Below, piece by piece: positions 10,497 to 59,760 of a stretch of DNA of 64,000 bases. Source of the DNA: Glandiceps talaboti. Taxonomy: Eukaryota > Hemichordata > Enteropneusta > Spengelidae. The translations under genes and the position numbers were made by a program. How positions within the stretch are numbered: position 1 is the first letter of the stretch; every line of letters starts with the position of its first letter. Location of the stretch: contig NC_135568.1 of NCBI RefSeq assembly GCF_964340395.1, positions 18,580,748-18,644,747 of the forward strand, written 5' to 3'. The notes under the pieces were generated by a model, which was not told the DNA's origin, did no database searches, and was given only the letters and a program-made list of their open reading frames with translations.

Positions 10497-10697
10497 AAGG
10501 TACTGTCATCTTTAGTGTATCCATGGCTGTGTATTTAAGGTACTGTCGTCTTTAGTGTATCCATGGCTGTGAATTTAAGGTACTGTCGTCTTTAGTGTAT
10601 CCATGGCTGTGTATTTAAGGTACTGTCGTCTTTAGTGTATCCATGGCTGTGTATTTAAGGTACTGTCGTCTTTAGTGTATCCATGGCTGTGTATTTC
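10497..10697. repeat. 40-bp minisatellite, 5 copies
   Basis: Units share tactgtcgtctttagtgtat and then ccatggctgtgtatttaagg. Copies differ by only one or two bases, so the array is young or homogenised. Confidence 0.97.
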
Positions 10698-12060
10698 AAG
10701 GCAATATCTATTACATGGTATGTCTACAGAATATCAAGTATACATCACCTACACTAGTATGCCCTCACACATCGGTCAACCCCTCTCACGAGAGTAGGCC
10801 GGTGAGGGTGAAACCTCATGACGTATATTACAGTCTACACCTAACAGCTAAGAGTGGTAAGTGTCATCTATAAATTCTTTTACTAACTTTTTGTTGTTCA
10901 TCTACAATTGATTTGTAGTGTCAATAACGCATATGAAAAATTATTCAATTGTATTTTCAAGTTATTTCCAGTAAATTATTCCAATATTTCAAATAATACT
11001 AGCTAATTCATATGCTGAATTTTTTATGCCAAATATGATCAAAATTTTGTCATCATTGGCAAGGTCACCAAAAAAAAGCAATGTCAAGGTCTTGAAGCTC
11101 ATTATAAATAACACTGGTTAAGTAACTTAATTTAGATTTCTATGTATTAAGCTACCAGTACAGTCTGAGTTAGTGCACAAAATGTCAAATTTGACAATAA
11201 ATATGGCTGCCATTCAACCATTATTGCCAATGTCAAAGTACTCTGCATATGTGGACTGCTGTTTCTGACATTTGTGGCAGGCTTGGTTGGAATTGTATCT
11301 CTATGTATTTCTGCTGTGTACTATGCACTCCAATGTATGATTAATTTATAGCTCTTTGACCTTGAAGACAGAGGTCGAGGTCAAAGGTCAAGGTCTCAGA
11401 AAGACCATAATCGATAATATGGATATAGATAATATCACACTCAAATTGGGTCACCATTAAACTTTAGTAGTTTAAATAGCATGCAAACTGAAGTTTTACA
11501 ATAATGTCATTCACGTTATTTGACCTTGAGGAAGAATGTCAAAGAAAGTTATCATTACAAGCTTGGCATTGACTCATGGTGGGAGGTGGGACTCCCATAG
11601 AAAGGTGTATGGGTATGTGCCATCCAAATGGGTCACTTTTTCATGAACAAAATTCCACAAACATGGGCCAACTTTGTGTCTAAAAAATCCCTAATCATGG
11701 GTCGATAACATAGGAAACATCCATTGGCATGCTTGTATCCCATCAACAGAATAAGGGACCAGTTAATTTCTCCAGCCTGGGAGTTGGTGGAATTTTCCAT
11801 CGGGAATCTGATGAGATGTGGTGATTTGTCGTGTCGATAACATGTAGTGTCAAAAATAAAAAGTACTTATCCCTTCTGACAAGTTCATACTGATGAGTAG
11901 AACAATTTAGATTAATTCTTTTATAAAGTAACTATGAAGATTACCATTACGAAACCTTCAAGTTCACCTTTGGCCCAAAGTGCAATATCAGTGAAGCATT
12001 GATTGTGAACCAGCCAAGCATTTACATGACATGTTCTGTAACTGGTGTGATAGCTATACA
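10698..12060. other. Non-coding stretch with a dispersed repeat
   Basis: No gene could be supported. A GC-richer segment at 10760-10855 ends in a donor-like gtg|gtaagtg, and might be a non-coding first exon, but nothing downstream confirms it. From 11170 to 11410 lies a copy of the 'aggtcaaaggtca' dispersed family (separate entry). The rest is featureless. Confidence 0.4.
11170..11410 (+). repeat. Dispersed repeat with nuclear-receptor-like half-sites, copy A
   Basis: Shares 'atatggctgccattca', 'catatgtggactgctgttt' and 'tgaccttgaaga' with 42900-43090, and the 'aggtcaaggtc' section with 45470-45800, 24010-24100 and 44270-44300. It contains AGGTCAAAGGTCA at 11378-11390, a perfect direct repeat with one-base spacing (DR1). 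Confidence 0.65.
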
Positions 12061-14400
12061 TATTTATATATATATATATATGTGAGGTAGAATTGTCATA
12101 GTTGGACTGAGTTTATTTCTTTGACCAATATATAGAGTACCGTAGCCTGCGGGGGTGGGGGGGGGGGGGGGGGTGGGGCAGTAAAAATTGTAACTTTTTG
12201 CAGCAAATTAAAAATTCTTTGCGCGGGACAGTAAAAAAGAAGTGCGCACATGCACTGTGCATTTTCTGTGAGTAACAGTAGCCTTGAAAGTCTCCTTCAT
12301 TTGAAAATAGCAAGTCACAATTATAATGTCAGCAAGTGAAACTTAAAAAAAAGACGGAAAAAGTCGTTCAACGTGAGGTCGCCTGCTATGCTGCATGCAG
12401 TGACTCCGAAGTTGCGCTCGATCTCATTTACATCTTGTTCATTATATTAAAACATTTCATGCTGATAAATACGGCAGATCTCTTTTTGAAATATTTGGTG
12501 GCCCTCAAAAACTATTAACTAGGTACGCAGTTTAAGATCCACTATTTGAAGATATTTCTTTCAATAATTGTGTTCGATGTTGTCTTTGGTTAAAATGTTG
12601 TTTGATATAATTATCTCATTGGACACTGACACTAGCGTTATTCTGCAATTCATTTTGAAGCGACAATTTGCTATGGAAAGAATGGCCCTGAATTTGTAAA
12701 CAGAGCTGTACCTTAGACATCAAAATCCAAACTTCCATTTCCATTATAATGATAATGACAAGGAGAATTCACTGAGTTCACCTTGGGTTCTGACATAAAC
12801 GAGGCCATAACATTTTTGGGAGTTGGGTAAAGAAAATGATTATTTTGTTGTGTTACTTTAAATAGCACTATTGCAAGAAATGTGGGAATTGAATCCATTG
12901 GCTTTTAACAATTTTCAGAATGCTGAATTATCCAACATATTTCCTCAACAAATTCCTAATATTGTTGAAAATGTTTTGCCCTTATGGTCAGATCTATAGA
13001 TGCCATGTGATGGAGTCGGTATATCTCTTTTTCACTACTTGGCTGACTAATAATCTTTAAAATATCAAACAATAATAAATATGACGTGCACACTTCATAA
13101 CTAAATGTCCTGTTTGTAAATGTACTGCTCCAGTATAGTGAGATTCGGGATTACAATGTGAGATTTCCATCCAAGGGCATTGTCTAAGGAGATAAACTTA
13201 AGTCACTACTAATGGAAATAATGGCATTTTTGTATACAAACACTGCAATCTCAAGTCACTTCATGATTTTACATCACTTATGTTATGCACAGTTGCCTAG
13301 AAATACATATTTGAAACTTGCTCCTTATTCACTGTTCATGTTAGCTCCTTGTTATGGGCAAGCATTGCCTTATGGGAGTCCGAGTAGACAGTACATGAAA
13401 ATAATCAAAATGAGTCCATGTCTCTATAACATTTTGTAGGTACATGTGCAGTTGGGGTAATTGTTGGTGTATGCTCATGCAGGGAGGTGTTCAGAGCACT
13501 CTATAATACTATGCGACTACTATAATTGATCATTGCAGAATTCAAACTTGGTGTTCAGTCATACATGCATGTATATACATGAAGTGTAGCTAAAAATAGT
13601 TTGGATTTACCAGCATATTGCACATATAATTGTTCCATGTATATGATTTAATAAAAGGGTGATCACAGTAATAATTCAAACACAATTGACACAATTTCAA
13701 ATAATCAAAATGCTATTTAAATGATTTGTTAATTTAAACTAAAATTTACAAATTTAAAACTTCCACAAATGTCATTCTTGGTGTATGTTTTTCTTCAAGA
13801 TTAAATAAATATCTTATATCGATTCATGTAAATTACAGAGTTGATTCAAGTTTGTGTATTTGTAAATATTTTAGATGGGAAAATTAGATATTTATTTCCC
13901 AAATATTTCAGCCAAGGAAAATATGAGTGACCTAAGGGGCCTTGCCATGAGTTTCAAGATGACCGGTGACAAAACTCTTGGTTCATGAGTATTTTTCCTT
14001 TTGATTGAAGTAAAATATGGAAGAATAACATATTTATATCTCCTCCAGCATAATTTATTTAAAATTGGTAAAATTAATGGTGATTTGAAATGTTTTGACC
14101 TGTATTTTTAGCACTCATCCAATTACATAGACATACCCGGTCGTTCTGTCTAGACAAACTATATCTACATTTTCTGTTTGAACACAATAACTTGGTTTGT
14201 GCATTGTCTATAAATACATGTAAATAATATGCAATTGTACAAATAGCCATTGTTAATCATATGGATAGCCGAATGCATCCCTTGAAATAGGAATAATTAA
14301 TTATTAAGTTGATTGACTCAAATATTATTTTGCATCATAAAATGTACCAAACATAAAGTGTATTTTGTACAAAACATAGACAAAACACTAAAATGAAAGT
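12061..14400. other. Non-coding stretch, no recognised feature
   Basis: Holds a short (TA)n run at 12062-12081 and a poly-G run near 12150-12175. No coding exon, RNA gene or transposon domain could be recognised on either strand. The 60-95 codon frames here lack any family signature. Confidence 0.4.
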
Positions 14401-14419
14401 AGATACTCACATTCTTCCC

Positions 14420-14542
14420 CCCCCCACACACACACACACCTACACATACATACACACACACAAACAGACACAGACACACACACACACACACACACACAGA
14501 CAGACACACACACACACACACATACATACACACACACAAACA

Positions 14543-14608
<66 letters not shown>
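14420..14608. repeat. (CA)n compound microsatellite
   Basis: CA dinucleotides interrupted by caga and cata variants, ending in a pure (CA) run of about 60 bp. Long TH/CV open frames across it are artefacts. Confidence 0.97.
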
Positions 14609-14610
<2 letters not shown>

Positions 14611-16560
14611 GATTAAGGTGATATTTTGTGGTGTTATACTATGGTATAATGATTATTTTTAATTCAAGGGTATATCCTGATTAATTAGCTTGTTAGTGGT
14701 ACATAAAACAATTTATTCTCTTCCCTTTAGTGGTTACCACACTTTCTTGTGAATGGTGGAATTTTAAAATACCATTTTTTTCTGTCATTTGATCCCAAAC
14801 AGTAAAAAGCAGCTCTCTGCCATTAATTTATCTCCTAATTCAACAAGCATCAGAAAGTGGTACTTTGTATTGTGATGAATCTATCTGAAATATTCCTGCC
14901 ACAAAGGCACAAGTTGCTGTGATTCAAACAAAGATTTATAATTTGAGCTGGGGTAAATATTGTTTATTTCTTCCTATCAGATGTACAGCCATTACAGATT
15001 GGAAGAACAGTTTCATTATGTTTTTTAAATTTGATACAGTTTCTGCATCCACTATTTCTCATGAGATTTCACAGTTTTTGCGATTTTATTATTTTTTTCT
15101 TGAATACATAAAAAAAGTTTAGGGTCGGCACTGAAAAGCTAGGTGGGGGTCGGGTAGTGGAACCAAACAATTATTTCTTTTTATCTACAGTTAGATTGGA
15201 CGTATTTACTTAGTTATTGTTGTTGTTGTTGTTGTTGTTGTTGTGTGTATTGTATGTATATGTAAATTTTGAAGATTCAAGATTTGTTATATCATATTGG
15301 ATATACCCAGATAATATTTATTGTCAATTGTCAAATGTATTTATAGGGGTTGGACTAGATTAGTTGCTTGACAACTTTTTCCATTCCTCCTTTCCCATTA
15401 CCTATTGATAGACATTATATTTATCTGGTAAATGTATTTGTAATTTGTAATTACTATATATTGTTGGGAATAAATTATCATTATTATCATTATTAATGTG
15501 TGAATATAAATTTGTGAAAACACAAAATGTGAGAAAGCCCAAGGGATCATGCAGGGTGGAATAGGTTTATAACTCATAGTTGAGTTCTGTTTGCATTTTG
15601 GCAAATTTGGTCTATCTTTAGGTAATTCCATACCACGTAACATCAGTCGACCCGGATATATCCATCTTACTCTAACCATTTCCATTTTTTTTTTTTTGGA
15701 GGATTTGCACGCAGTTATGTGGTATTGGGTTGATAGCCTGTTTTTATCGTAACTCTGTGAACAAACATAAAAAAGAAGTGATTGTGGTATATACAAACGT
15801 GCATTCCACACATGTCAATAAATAATACAACCATTAACTCACCTTGCTAGAAGGTTGTATTGTACCTAGACTATCACCAATCCATTGGAAGATTTTTTTG
15901 TCTCAGAATCCTCAAATGTTTGGAATTTGTTCTTCACTTCAAATTTGATAAGGAAAATGTGGTCAACTATTTTTTAAAATTTTTCCCTGTAACTAGTAGT
16001 CTCTCAAGGGACTGATGTCAGTCGATCATCAGAATTCAGATATTATTGACCTGAAATGTGGTCAATAAACAGAGACAACAAACACAGGTCCACAAATTAC
16101 TCTAGCCAATCAGATGAAGTGTATCAAGACTAATTTGCATATATAGTAACCTTGGTACTGTTAAAACACCAACAATTATAGTGGTCATCATTATCCATAA
16201 GCAGTACAGAAACAGGTTGAAATCATGATTACCACTGAGGGTACTGAGTTTTGGGTGTGGACCATAAAATCAATTTAATTTTATTTATTGTTTATATAGC
16301 TACAAAATACATTGATCCACAAGTGATGTGATATCGTTCACAGTGTACAACATTATGTTAGTATAAATAAATGTAAGTTATTGTACCTAACAAAACATTT
16401 TTTTTTTAAATGTTCAAAATACAGTCAGTGCAGCTTTAAAGTGTCAGATTTTCAACAACTGGACTGTAACTTGAATAAAGTTAGGTCAAATTAAGGTTTG
16501 TTGAAAGATGAAAGTACTGCCAAATTATGACAAAGAATTATCTTCTTTGTTTATGCTTTT
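14609..16560. other. Non-coding stretch with a short (TTG)n run
   Basis: A (ttg)n tract lies at 15217-15243. The rest is AT-rich. A 137-codon minus frame at 15398-15811 shows no recognisable domain and contains an internal poly-K tract. I see no supported gene. Confidence 0.4.
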
Positions 16561-16564
16561 ATAT

Positions 16565-16566
<2 letters not shown>

Positions 16567-16606
<40 letters not shown>
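16567..16606. repeat. (CA)n microsatellite
   Basis: About 19 CA dinucleotides, followed by caga repeats and a catata run to 16645. Confidence 0.95.
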
Positions 16607-16608
<2 letters not shown>

Positions 16609-17640
16609 AAGACAGACAGCCAGACACATATACATACATATATATGTAAGAAAGAAAGAAAATTGAAAATTGGTAACATGGAAACCACAGAAAAAAAAAG
16701 AAACAAACAAAAAAAAAACCCAACAACAACAACATGGAAACGGAATCCTGAATCATTTTCCCCAGCATTTTATAAAGCATTCATGGTATTCTACTTACTG
16801 ATGCATACTTACATTTACCCCCCCCCCCCCACCCCCAGTAATCATTACTTGCAATTACCTGAACTTAAACCCAGCAATAACTTATAAATGATCCAATGAC
16901 ATAATTTATTATGTACAGGACTCCATATTATATGTAATCAACAGTTCTAAGAATGTCAGAACACAAATTGTGATGTCATAGAAGGTTTACATCAACATTA
17001 ACATTATACTAGAATAAGTAAATTGAAGATCTTGTAAGTATGTTCACGTTTACAGACATATATGATACTCAGCTTGTGCCACTTTAATAATCATGTTACA
17101 CTCACACAGCAGTGTATGTGATATTCCTTTAGCTAAACACAACACTATACAAGCATAACATTGACACATATTGACACATTCTGGCATGTATTTTTAAGAA
17201 AGATCACAGAGGATGTCAACATTTGACACTGTAATCCCAAATCAAGATCAAACAGAGATAGGGGCACACATGACAAAGTATCTATAATTGGCTGCAGTGA
17301 TCATACTGCCACCTAGAGGTCAACTGCAACTGTGGAAATACTGTCATTCAGATGAGAATCACCAACCTTGACAGATGAAAAGTTCAAAATGTTAAAATGT
17401 TAACCTTAAGTTTAATGTAATTCTTTTGACCTACTGGGACTGATGAATTATGGTCACTTGTAAATGCTTCTTTTTATTCATTGAAATAAAAAAACTGGTT
17501 CTAAGTGGTTTCATAATTGACATAATATACTATCTATAATGGTGTTTGTACAGATAGTATATATATGAACATAGTATATTATTTCAATAGTATTATACAG
17601 GCCTGCATATACATATATTTGTTTGTTTGATTGTCTGTTT
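16607..17640. other. Non-coding stretch, no recognised feature
   Basis: Contains A-rich (16690-16735) and C-rich (16818-16835) low-complexity runs and a (ctac)n run starting at 17650. No exon or element could be identified. Confidence 0.4.
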
Positions 17641-17679
17641 GTTTGTTCACCTACCTACCTACCTACCTACCTACCTTAC

Positions 17680-18240
17680 TTTACTTACTCATTAACTCCT
17701 AGAACTTCTACAGATTTAACTTTAGGTGTTCTAGGTTTAATGTCAGTCGAAGCTTATAGTGCAAACTATGCCTTTTCGGAACTCTATGCAATAGTGACAA
17801 TTTGTCAACTAGGAAACATATTTCTACAAAGTCTTTTTGAGTTCAAACTTTCTTCAGTTAAAAAATGTTTGGGTTTCATTCCTGATATTATGGGCATTTT
17901 GTCAAAATACGATGTTTTAATGTTTCCTTGACGAATTCTGTACCACAAGCTACTTTCCTCCTAAAACAATACGGAAAAACATTGTAAAGGAAGCCATTAA
18001 TGAAAACGAGTACAATCTTTGGAGACAGAGACTAGATAGTAGAGACGAATTATTACTCTTCTCTCAATTACATCAGAGCCTTGTACCGTGTCATCTGTAT
18101 TTCCAATTATAAAAGTTCCCTCAATACAGGCCAATAGTTTACAAAATAATGAAAGTCCTAGCTTTTTTAGGACAAACTGAATGTACTAAATGCAAAGAGC
18201 TCGTTGGAGATTACCTAACTCATTAATTAACTTCATGTCG
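17680..18240 (+). mobile_element. LINE (non-LTR retrotransposon) remnant, region C-terminal to the reverse transcriptase
   Basis: The plus translation from about 17695 gives RTSTDLTLGVLGLMSVEAY, and further on GFIPDIMGILSKYDV. This matches the style of the region that follows the reverse transcriptase in many CR1-like invertebrate LINEs ('lp.RThtd..ls.LG..pi.a', then 'GFiPDI..il.KY.L'). After a frameshift near 17930 the translation continues with an 'ai.e...WrqrL' and 'L......l.P..ly' type block. Stops and shifts show it is dead. There is no reverse transcriptase domain upstream, so it is 5'-truncated. Confidence 0.6.
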
Positions 18241-18293
18241 TAATATGGCTGTACAAAATGTTTTCTGGTCAACTCCATATCAACGTTAACTTG

Positions 18294-18700
18294 GCTGTAC
18301 GTTTGTACAACTTAAATGAAGTTGATTTTACAATCAGTAAGATAGCAAAAACCACTTTCAACAATCGGACGAATGGGAAATATTTCAAGATATAGTCTTT
18401 AAGTTTATAGACACATGCTGAGATTTTTGATTGACTTATGATGTCATGTTACATTTGTAATTAACTCTTATAATTACCTATTGACTGATATATTTTTACA
18501 TTAATTTGTGAATTGTGTTGTATCAATCTGGATGTTTGTACAACCCAAACGAAGTCAATTTTACTATCAATATTTTAGAAGATAGTATCAATTTCAGAAA
18601 CCGAACAAATAGGAAATATTCAAGATAAAATCTGTAAGTTTATTGTTTGAATAATTTATGAAGTCATGCTCTCTATACTTATTTATTTATTTATTGGTTT
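18294..18700 (+). repeat. Direct duplication of about 185-bp units, probable LINE 3' untranslated region
   Basis: 18294-18480 and 18530-18700 share 'gtttgtacaac', 'aaatgaagttgattttac' (second copy: aaacgaagtcaattttac), 'gggaaatatttcaagat' and 'taagttta'. The position directly after the LINE coding remnant suggests a tandem repeat within its 3' UTR. Confidence 0.55.
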
Positions 18701-19560
18701 ATTTGTATATTTGTGAACTGAGTTGTAGGTGCGTGACTAATGACGTCCAAGTGAAATCATAATCTATCCAGAGATGATGTGATTCGTTTTTGACGTAATT
18801 TCAAACTATGAATACGTGTTTAAGAAATCAACATTTGAAATTACATGTGACTTTGGAACGTTGTGTTTAGGGTGCTGATATTGAAATTCAAACATTCATT
18901 TTTTGAAATGCAATCAAAATCAAACCACAAACAGCATTTCACGTTTCAACATTTTACTGGAGAGTTAGGGGGCACCTTTTACTTGTACTATCTGCAGTTT
19001 CTTTGAAGTTTGCAGTTTGTTTACTAAAAATTATATCAAAGCGAAGATCAAAGGAAAGCGAAAACAACAAGTAACAGATACAGTCGGAATATGAACATAA
19101 CATAACATAACATGGTGGGTGTCCTAAATGTACAAATAAATTGTGAATTTGTAATCAATGTTTGGAGCGGGACCTTGTTTCTAGTGCATATTGCATGATT
19201 AACTGATAGGAATTTGAAACCTTCAACATTAACTTTCCTGACAAGAACACGCCGAGTATAATACTTCCTTTCATGTGCACAAAGAACCAGATTTAGGGTG
19301 TTGATAAAATCAACCATAATACTGCCAGGTACACACAATAACTCATAAGGTACACAATAACTCATAAGGTACACAATAACTCAATAACTCAATGTACACA
19401 ATACAGAAACTAACTCATATGTACACAATACATCATAATTAGTCAATAAATTTTATTTCCTGCAAATATTTAACATGTACAATTTATTTATTTACAATTG
19501 TCATTTATAAACTAGATTGTCTCCAAATGCTGCACATATAAACAAGAAATATAAGAATTG
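18701..19560. other. Non-coding stretch, no recognised feature
   Basis: A 108-codon minus-strand frame (19048-19374) has irregular composition and no recognised family. A short direct repeat, aactcataaggtacacaat, lies at 19338-19380. No gene is supported. Confidence 0.35.
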
Positions 19561-19563
19561 TTA

Positions 19564-19622
<59 letters not shown>

Positions 19623-19826
19623 TACATACATACACACACACATACATACACACACATACACACACACACGTACATACATACACACACACACACTCCCACA
19701 CACACACATACACACACATACATACATACACACACACACACATACATACATACACACACACATACATACACACACACACTCACACACACTCACACACACA
19801 TACATACATACATACATACATACACA
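19561..19826. repeat. (CA)n/(CATA)n compound microsatellite
   Basis: Alternating ca and cata tracts over 265 bp. The long overlapping frames on both strands are artefacts. Confidence 0.97.
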
Positions 19827-20039
19827 CTAAACCTTCATATACTGACTTGAAGTGCAGACTATCAAATAAGTTTTTGGCTGTAAATTATCATCAAAGCAGT
19901 AAATGCATAGTAACCAGACAGAAAGACAACAATGGTGCAAACAAAGAATACAAATAACACACATGGCATATTGTATCTCAACTGTATTTTAAGAGGGTTT
20001 TGGTCTAGCTGAGTTAATTGTCACCAGACACTTCTATCA

Positions 20040-20810
20040 TCTTTCTACAAGACATAGTTATTTGGTTGTGGCTATGGGCATTGTTATGGTTGTTATGGAG
20101 CTGATTTCTTTAACAAATGTCAGTCAGAGTGAGTCATTTTGCAGTTCTTATAGGTGTGGTCTTTACTGCTAGATATAATCATGTCCATTTTTGGAATATA
20201 ATATTTGTTCACTGTTGTTGTCTTTGAAAACGGCACTGTCATTTTGCCTTCACAATGAGTGTGGTTTTAATTGCTAGGGATATTTGTGCCCACTTTGTAA
20301 AATTTTGATCATTTTTCTATTGATCACTTGTGTTATCTGTGTAATAGGCCATCATTTGCCTGTTGCTATGGGCATGGTCACATTGCTAGGAACAGTTCTT
20401 TCTACGTGTCTTCAACTATGCCTTCAGCTGGACACCTCTGGGATGATCCATATACCTGATAGTTTTCAAGTTTTAAGTTTTGACAAAAAATTATACCTCT
20501 AGTGCTAATCTCAATATCAATAACGAAGCCAACTTGTATTGAACAACTCCAATTTCAGACACCCCTTCAAACATTCCAACCAAATTTCAGACTGGTTTTC
20601 CCCTTGCAATTTTTTCGTTTAATATTTGAAAACAAAAAATCCATTTTTAAGACCAGATTTGAATATCAAGAGTTCATATCATATCTACCCATAGAAACAT
20701 CCACACCAAATTTGAGACCAATCCACCCTGTAGTTTTAGAGTTTACAATTATTGTTTTTATAAAATCAAAAATCATTTAAAAAAAAATCTTATATGCATA
20801 TTACTGATCT
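20040..20810 (+). repeat. Dispersed repeat, 'gctgttgctatgggcatggtc' family
   Basis: Phrases such as 'gttgctatgggcatggtc', 'catttgcctgttgctatg' and 'ccaaatttcagac' recur at 36440-37010. The two regions look like copies of one element, each with internal multiplication of the 'ctatgggcatgg' segment. No protein domain or termini are recognised. Confidence 0.6.
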
Positions 20811-21518
20811 GATCACCTTATCTAGAACACTTTCCCAATGTGGGATTTAAGTAATACATGTATCCCCATTTAGTATCACAATAATGGCCACAACAGTTTT
20901 TTAATATAAGTTATTCACATACAAAGACATGCCATGCTTGTAGTACTAAACTAATACTACTACAATTATGCTAATGAAAATCAAATCAATGTACAATCAT
21001 TTTCCTTTACATATATGTAATCTTGTTAAATGAAATTTTTGTGCACAGCACATTGAGAGGCAGTCATTAATATCTATATATGTCACATATTCAAAAACAA
21101 AAATTCTTACAATTTTATACACAAACCATTTCTTCATCTACACTTTCACTTACAAATCATCCTGCCACGACTATCACATTAAAGGCTACACCAAGTCAGT
21201 CCACAATGGCTACACCAAGTCAGTCCACAGTGGTTACACCAGGCCTTCTGTGTGCCTGTCAGACAGTTCTGTATAGTCTAATATGTGCACAGTTCTGTAT
21301 TGTCTAATATGTGTACAAGAAACTTCAAGCAACTCACAAAAATCATACAAAAAATAGATATTCTTAGAATATCTAATACAGGAAAGAAATAATGACTTAA
21401 CAAACTGTAAGTACAAAATATAAACTGATTGGCAACTTTAAAGATTGTCAACATTATGAAACATATTGAACCCTTTTTAATTTCAATAAAACCTTTGGTT
21501 CTAACTTTGAAAGGACTT
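20811..21518. other. Non-coding stretch, no recognised feature
   Basis: Contains only a short direct repeat, ggctacaccaagtcagtcca, in two copies at 21184-21230, and a duplicated 'ttctgtatagtctaatatgtg' type phrase at 21263-21312. No gene is supported. Confidence 0.4.
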
Positions 21519-21611
21519 TGAAATCATTAGTATATCATTTTAAAATCATTAGTATATCATTTTAAAATCATTAGTATATCATTTTAAAATCATTAGTATA
21601 TCATTTTAAAG
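21519..21611. repeat. 23-bp minisatellite, 4 copies
   Basis: Units contain aaatcattagtatatcattt and are nearly identical. Confidence 0.95.
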
Positions 21612-21763
21612 TCACTTACATCATCATAAAACGGCCTTTTTGAGACAAGAGTAGAATATTCCAACATAATAGAACATGATAACAACAAAATTACTCTCAT
21701 AAATGGAAGAAGTGTAATAGATCAATATAACATCACAGCTATTATGGAGACTGAAATCATTTC

Positions 21764-22087
21764 TGAGAGCTTCACATTGGCCAATCAGTGAGATCCTTCT
21801 GAGAGCTTCACATTGACCAATTAGTGTGATTCTTCTGAGAGCTTCACATTGACCAATTAGTGAGATCCTTCTGAGAGCTTCACATTGACCAATCAGTGAG
21901 ATCCTTCTGAGAGCTTCACATTGGCCAATCAGTGAGATCCTTCTGAGAGCTTCACATTGGCCAATCAGTGAGATCCTTCTGAGAGCTTCACATTGGCCAA
22001 TCAGTGAGATCCTTCTGAGAGCTTCACATTGACCAATTAGTGTGATTCTTCTGAGAGCCTCCATTTACATCAGTGAGATCCTTCCGA
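21764..22087. repeat. 36-bp minisatellite with ATTGG-CCAAT, about 9 copies
   Basis: Units contain gagagcttcacattggcc followed by aatcagtgagatccttct. Some copies have gaccaattag instead of ggccaatcag, and one has gtgtgattct. ATTGGCCAAT in the majority unit is a palindrome made of two CCAAT boxes. Antisense translation gives a regular 12-residue repeat, an artefact of the 36-bp unit. Confidence 0.96.
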
Positions 22088-22568
22088 TGTTAGTTTACAC
22101 ATAGTTCTTTGAGAGATGTTTATGGCTAGCATAACATTTTATTGTCCAATTGCTATGAAAAAAGTTTGAAAACAACCACTGTTACTCTAAAAAGAATTGT
22201 CATTAGCATATGTAAATATTCTTAACAAGGCTTTATAGAAGACACATACCTCTAACCCCTTACTCATACATACTCCTAACTCATACGTGTTAATATAGGG
22301 TACACAATTACAAGATGTGTCAATGTCTTTTGGTATCTACACTGTAGTACAACTAGTAGATTATTACAATAAATATGGCTGCAATTATATGTTAATTACC
22401 AAAATAACTCAACTGTATTACCTTTACACAAGATGAGAGAATTGGTGGCATCTATATACCACAAAGTGATTGCACTACGCAAGAACAGACTTGATTTGAA
22501 CAATTTTTTATAACTGTCCCTGATAGTCAAGGGTCAATGTCTAAAAAGAAAGTGTACACCTGATTAAG
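22088..22568. other. FLACC1 3' flank or 3' UTR; no further feature
   Basis: An AATAAA on the minus strand lies at 22138-22143, about 1.16 kb beyond the FLACC1 stop. It is the first such signal I find downstream and could end a long 3' UTR that includes the 43-bp array. Nothing else is recognised. Confidence 0.3.
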
Positions 22569-22866
22569 GTGTAGACACTTGAATGAAGTCACTATTAAAT
22601 TAGACCTTTTGGTGTAGACACTTGAATGAAGTCACTATTAAATTAGACCTTTTGGTGTAGACACTTGAATGAAGTCACTATTAAATTAGACCTTTTGGTG
22701 TAGACACTTGAATGAAATCACTATTAAATTAGAACTTTTGGTGTAGACACTTGAATGAAGTCACTATTAAATTAGACCTTTTGGTGTAGACACTTGAATG
22801 AAATCACTATTAAATTAGAACTTTTGGTGTAGACACTTGAATGAAGTCACTATTAAATTAGAACTT
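22569..22866. repeat. 43-bp minisatellite, about 7 copies
   Basis: Units begin ggtgtagacacttgaatga and end attagacctttt. Two variant positions (agtcac/aatcac and gacc/aacttt) alternate as linked pairs. The unit derives from a dispersed repeat, since single relatives occur at 24075-24100 and 45700-45720 ('agacacttgaatg'). Confidence 0.96.
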
Positions 22867-23302
22867 AGAGTTAAAGGTATATGGCTGTCATTTGGTCAAA
22901 TTGGCAATCTTGTGAAATATAATGACAAGCTTCTGGTTTCTAGTGTACTTATGTCCATTGCCAGGTAACAATGTGATCTGTGTTTGCATGTCAGATGGAA
23001 GATGGGCCAAAAGACAGACAGAACTATTTGTAGTAGACCCCTTCCCCTCTGGTAATGCCTGAAAGAGGAGGGGGGGGGGCACTAAAAACTTGCATTCAAC
23101 CATACTGTTTCCTAAGGTAACACAACACGATTCAAATAAAGTAAAAAATATCATCATTCGGTAGCTAGTCTAATAACTCGTAAACTTGTCACAGAGATAG
23201 TAATTATGGTCTAACAGCTAGTACAATTGTCCAAAGGATACTATTTCAGAAATGCAACTATATGAGTACTCTATGGTGTTCCTGCATTAAGCTAAGCTTT
23301 CT

Positions 23303-59305
<36,003 letters not shown>

Positions 59306-59760
59306 CTAGTGAAAGAGTGAAGACAATTTGTAGAACGGAGATTGGTATGGACTATTTTTGGTAACATTAAGACATAACATCAACACAGAGGTTGCCAGGC
59401 TAAGCAATGCAATGCCATGTCCTATAGACAGCAGTCTGAGTAACGTTGTTGGCTGTGCATACATATGCAAATTTTACATCAGTATTAATGTTTGCAATAT
59501 CACAACACTCTCTGTTTATACATAGTGTTTTGGTTTGCCTTGGTTCAAAGACATCATCAATGAAAAACGTCATGCATCATTCACTTTATTGTCATTACTG
59601 CCATCATGCACAATGGATTGTTTAGATATCTACATTAAACAAAGAATGCACTGTGATTGGTTTAGTCAGATGATAAAATTATCTCACAACTAACCAATCA
59701 AATCTTAGACTTATCATTTTCACTATTCCTCTTACTCAAATATGCAAGATGAAAGGGGAC

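Noticed and set aside
19048-19374. 108-codon minus-strand open frame
   Set aside because: No recognised motif, no convincing splice sites, and composition like the surrounding non-coding DNA. It might be a decayed transposon, but this cannot be supported.
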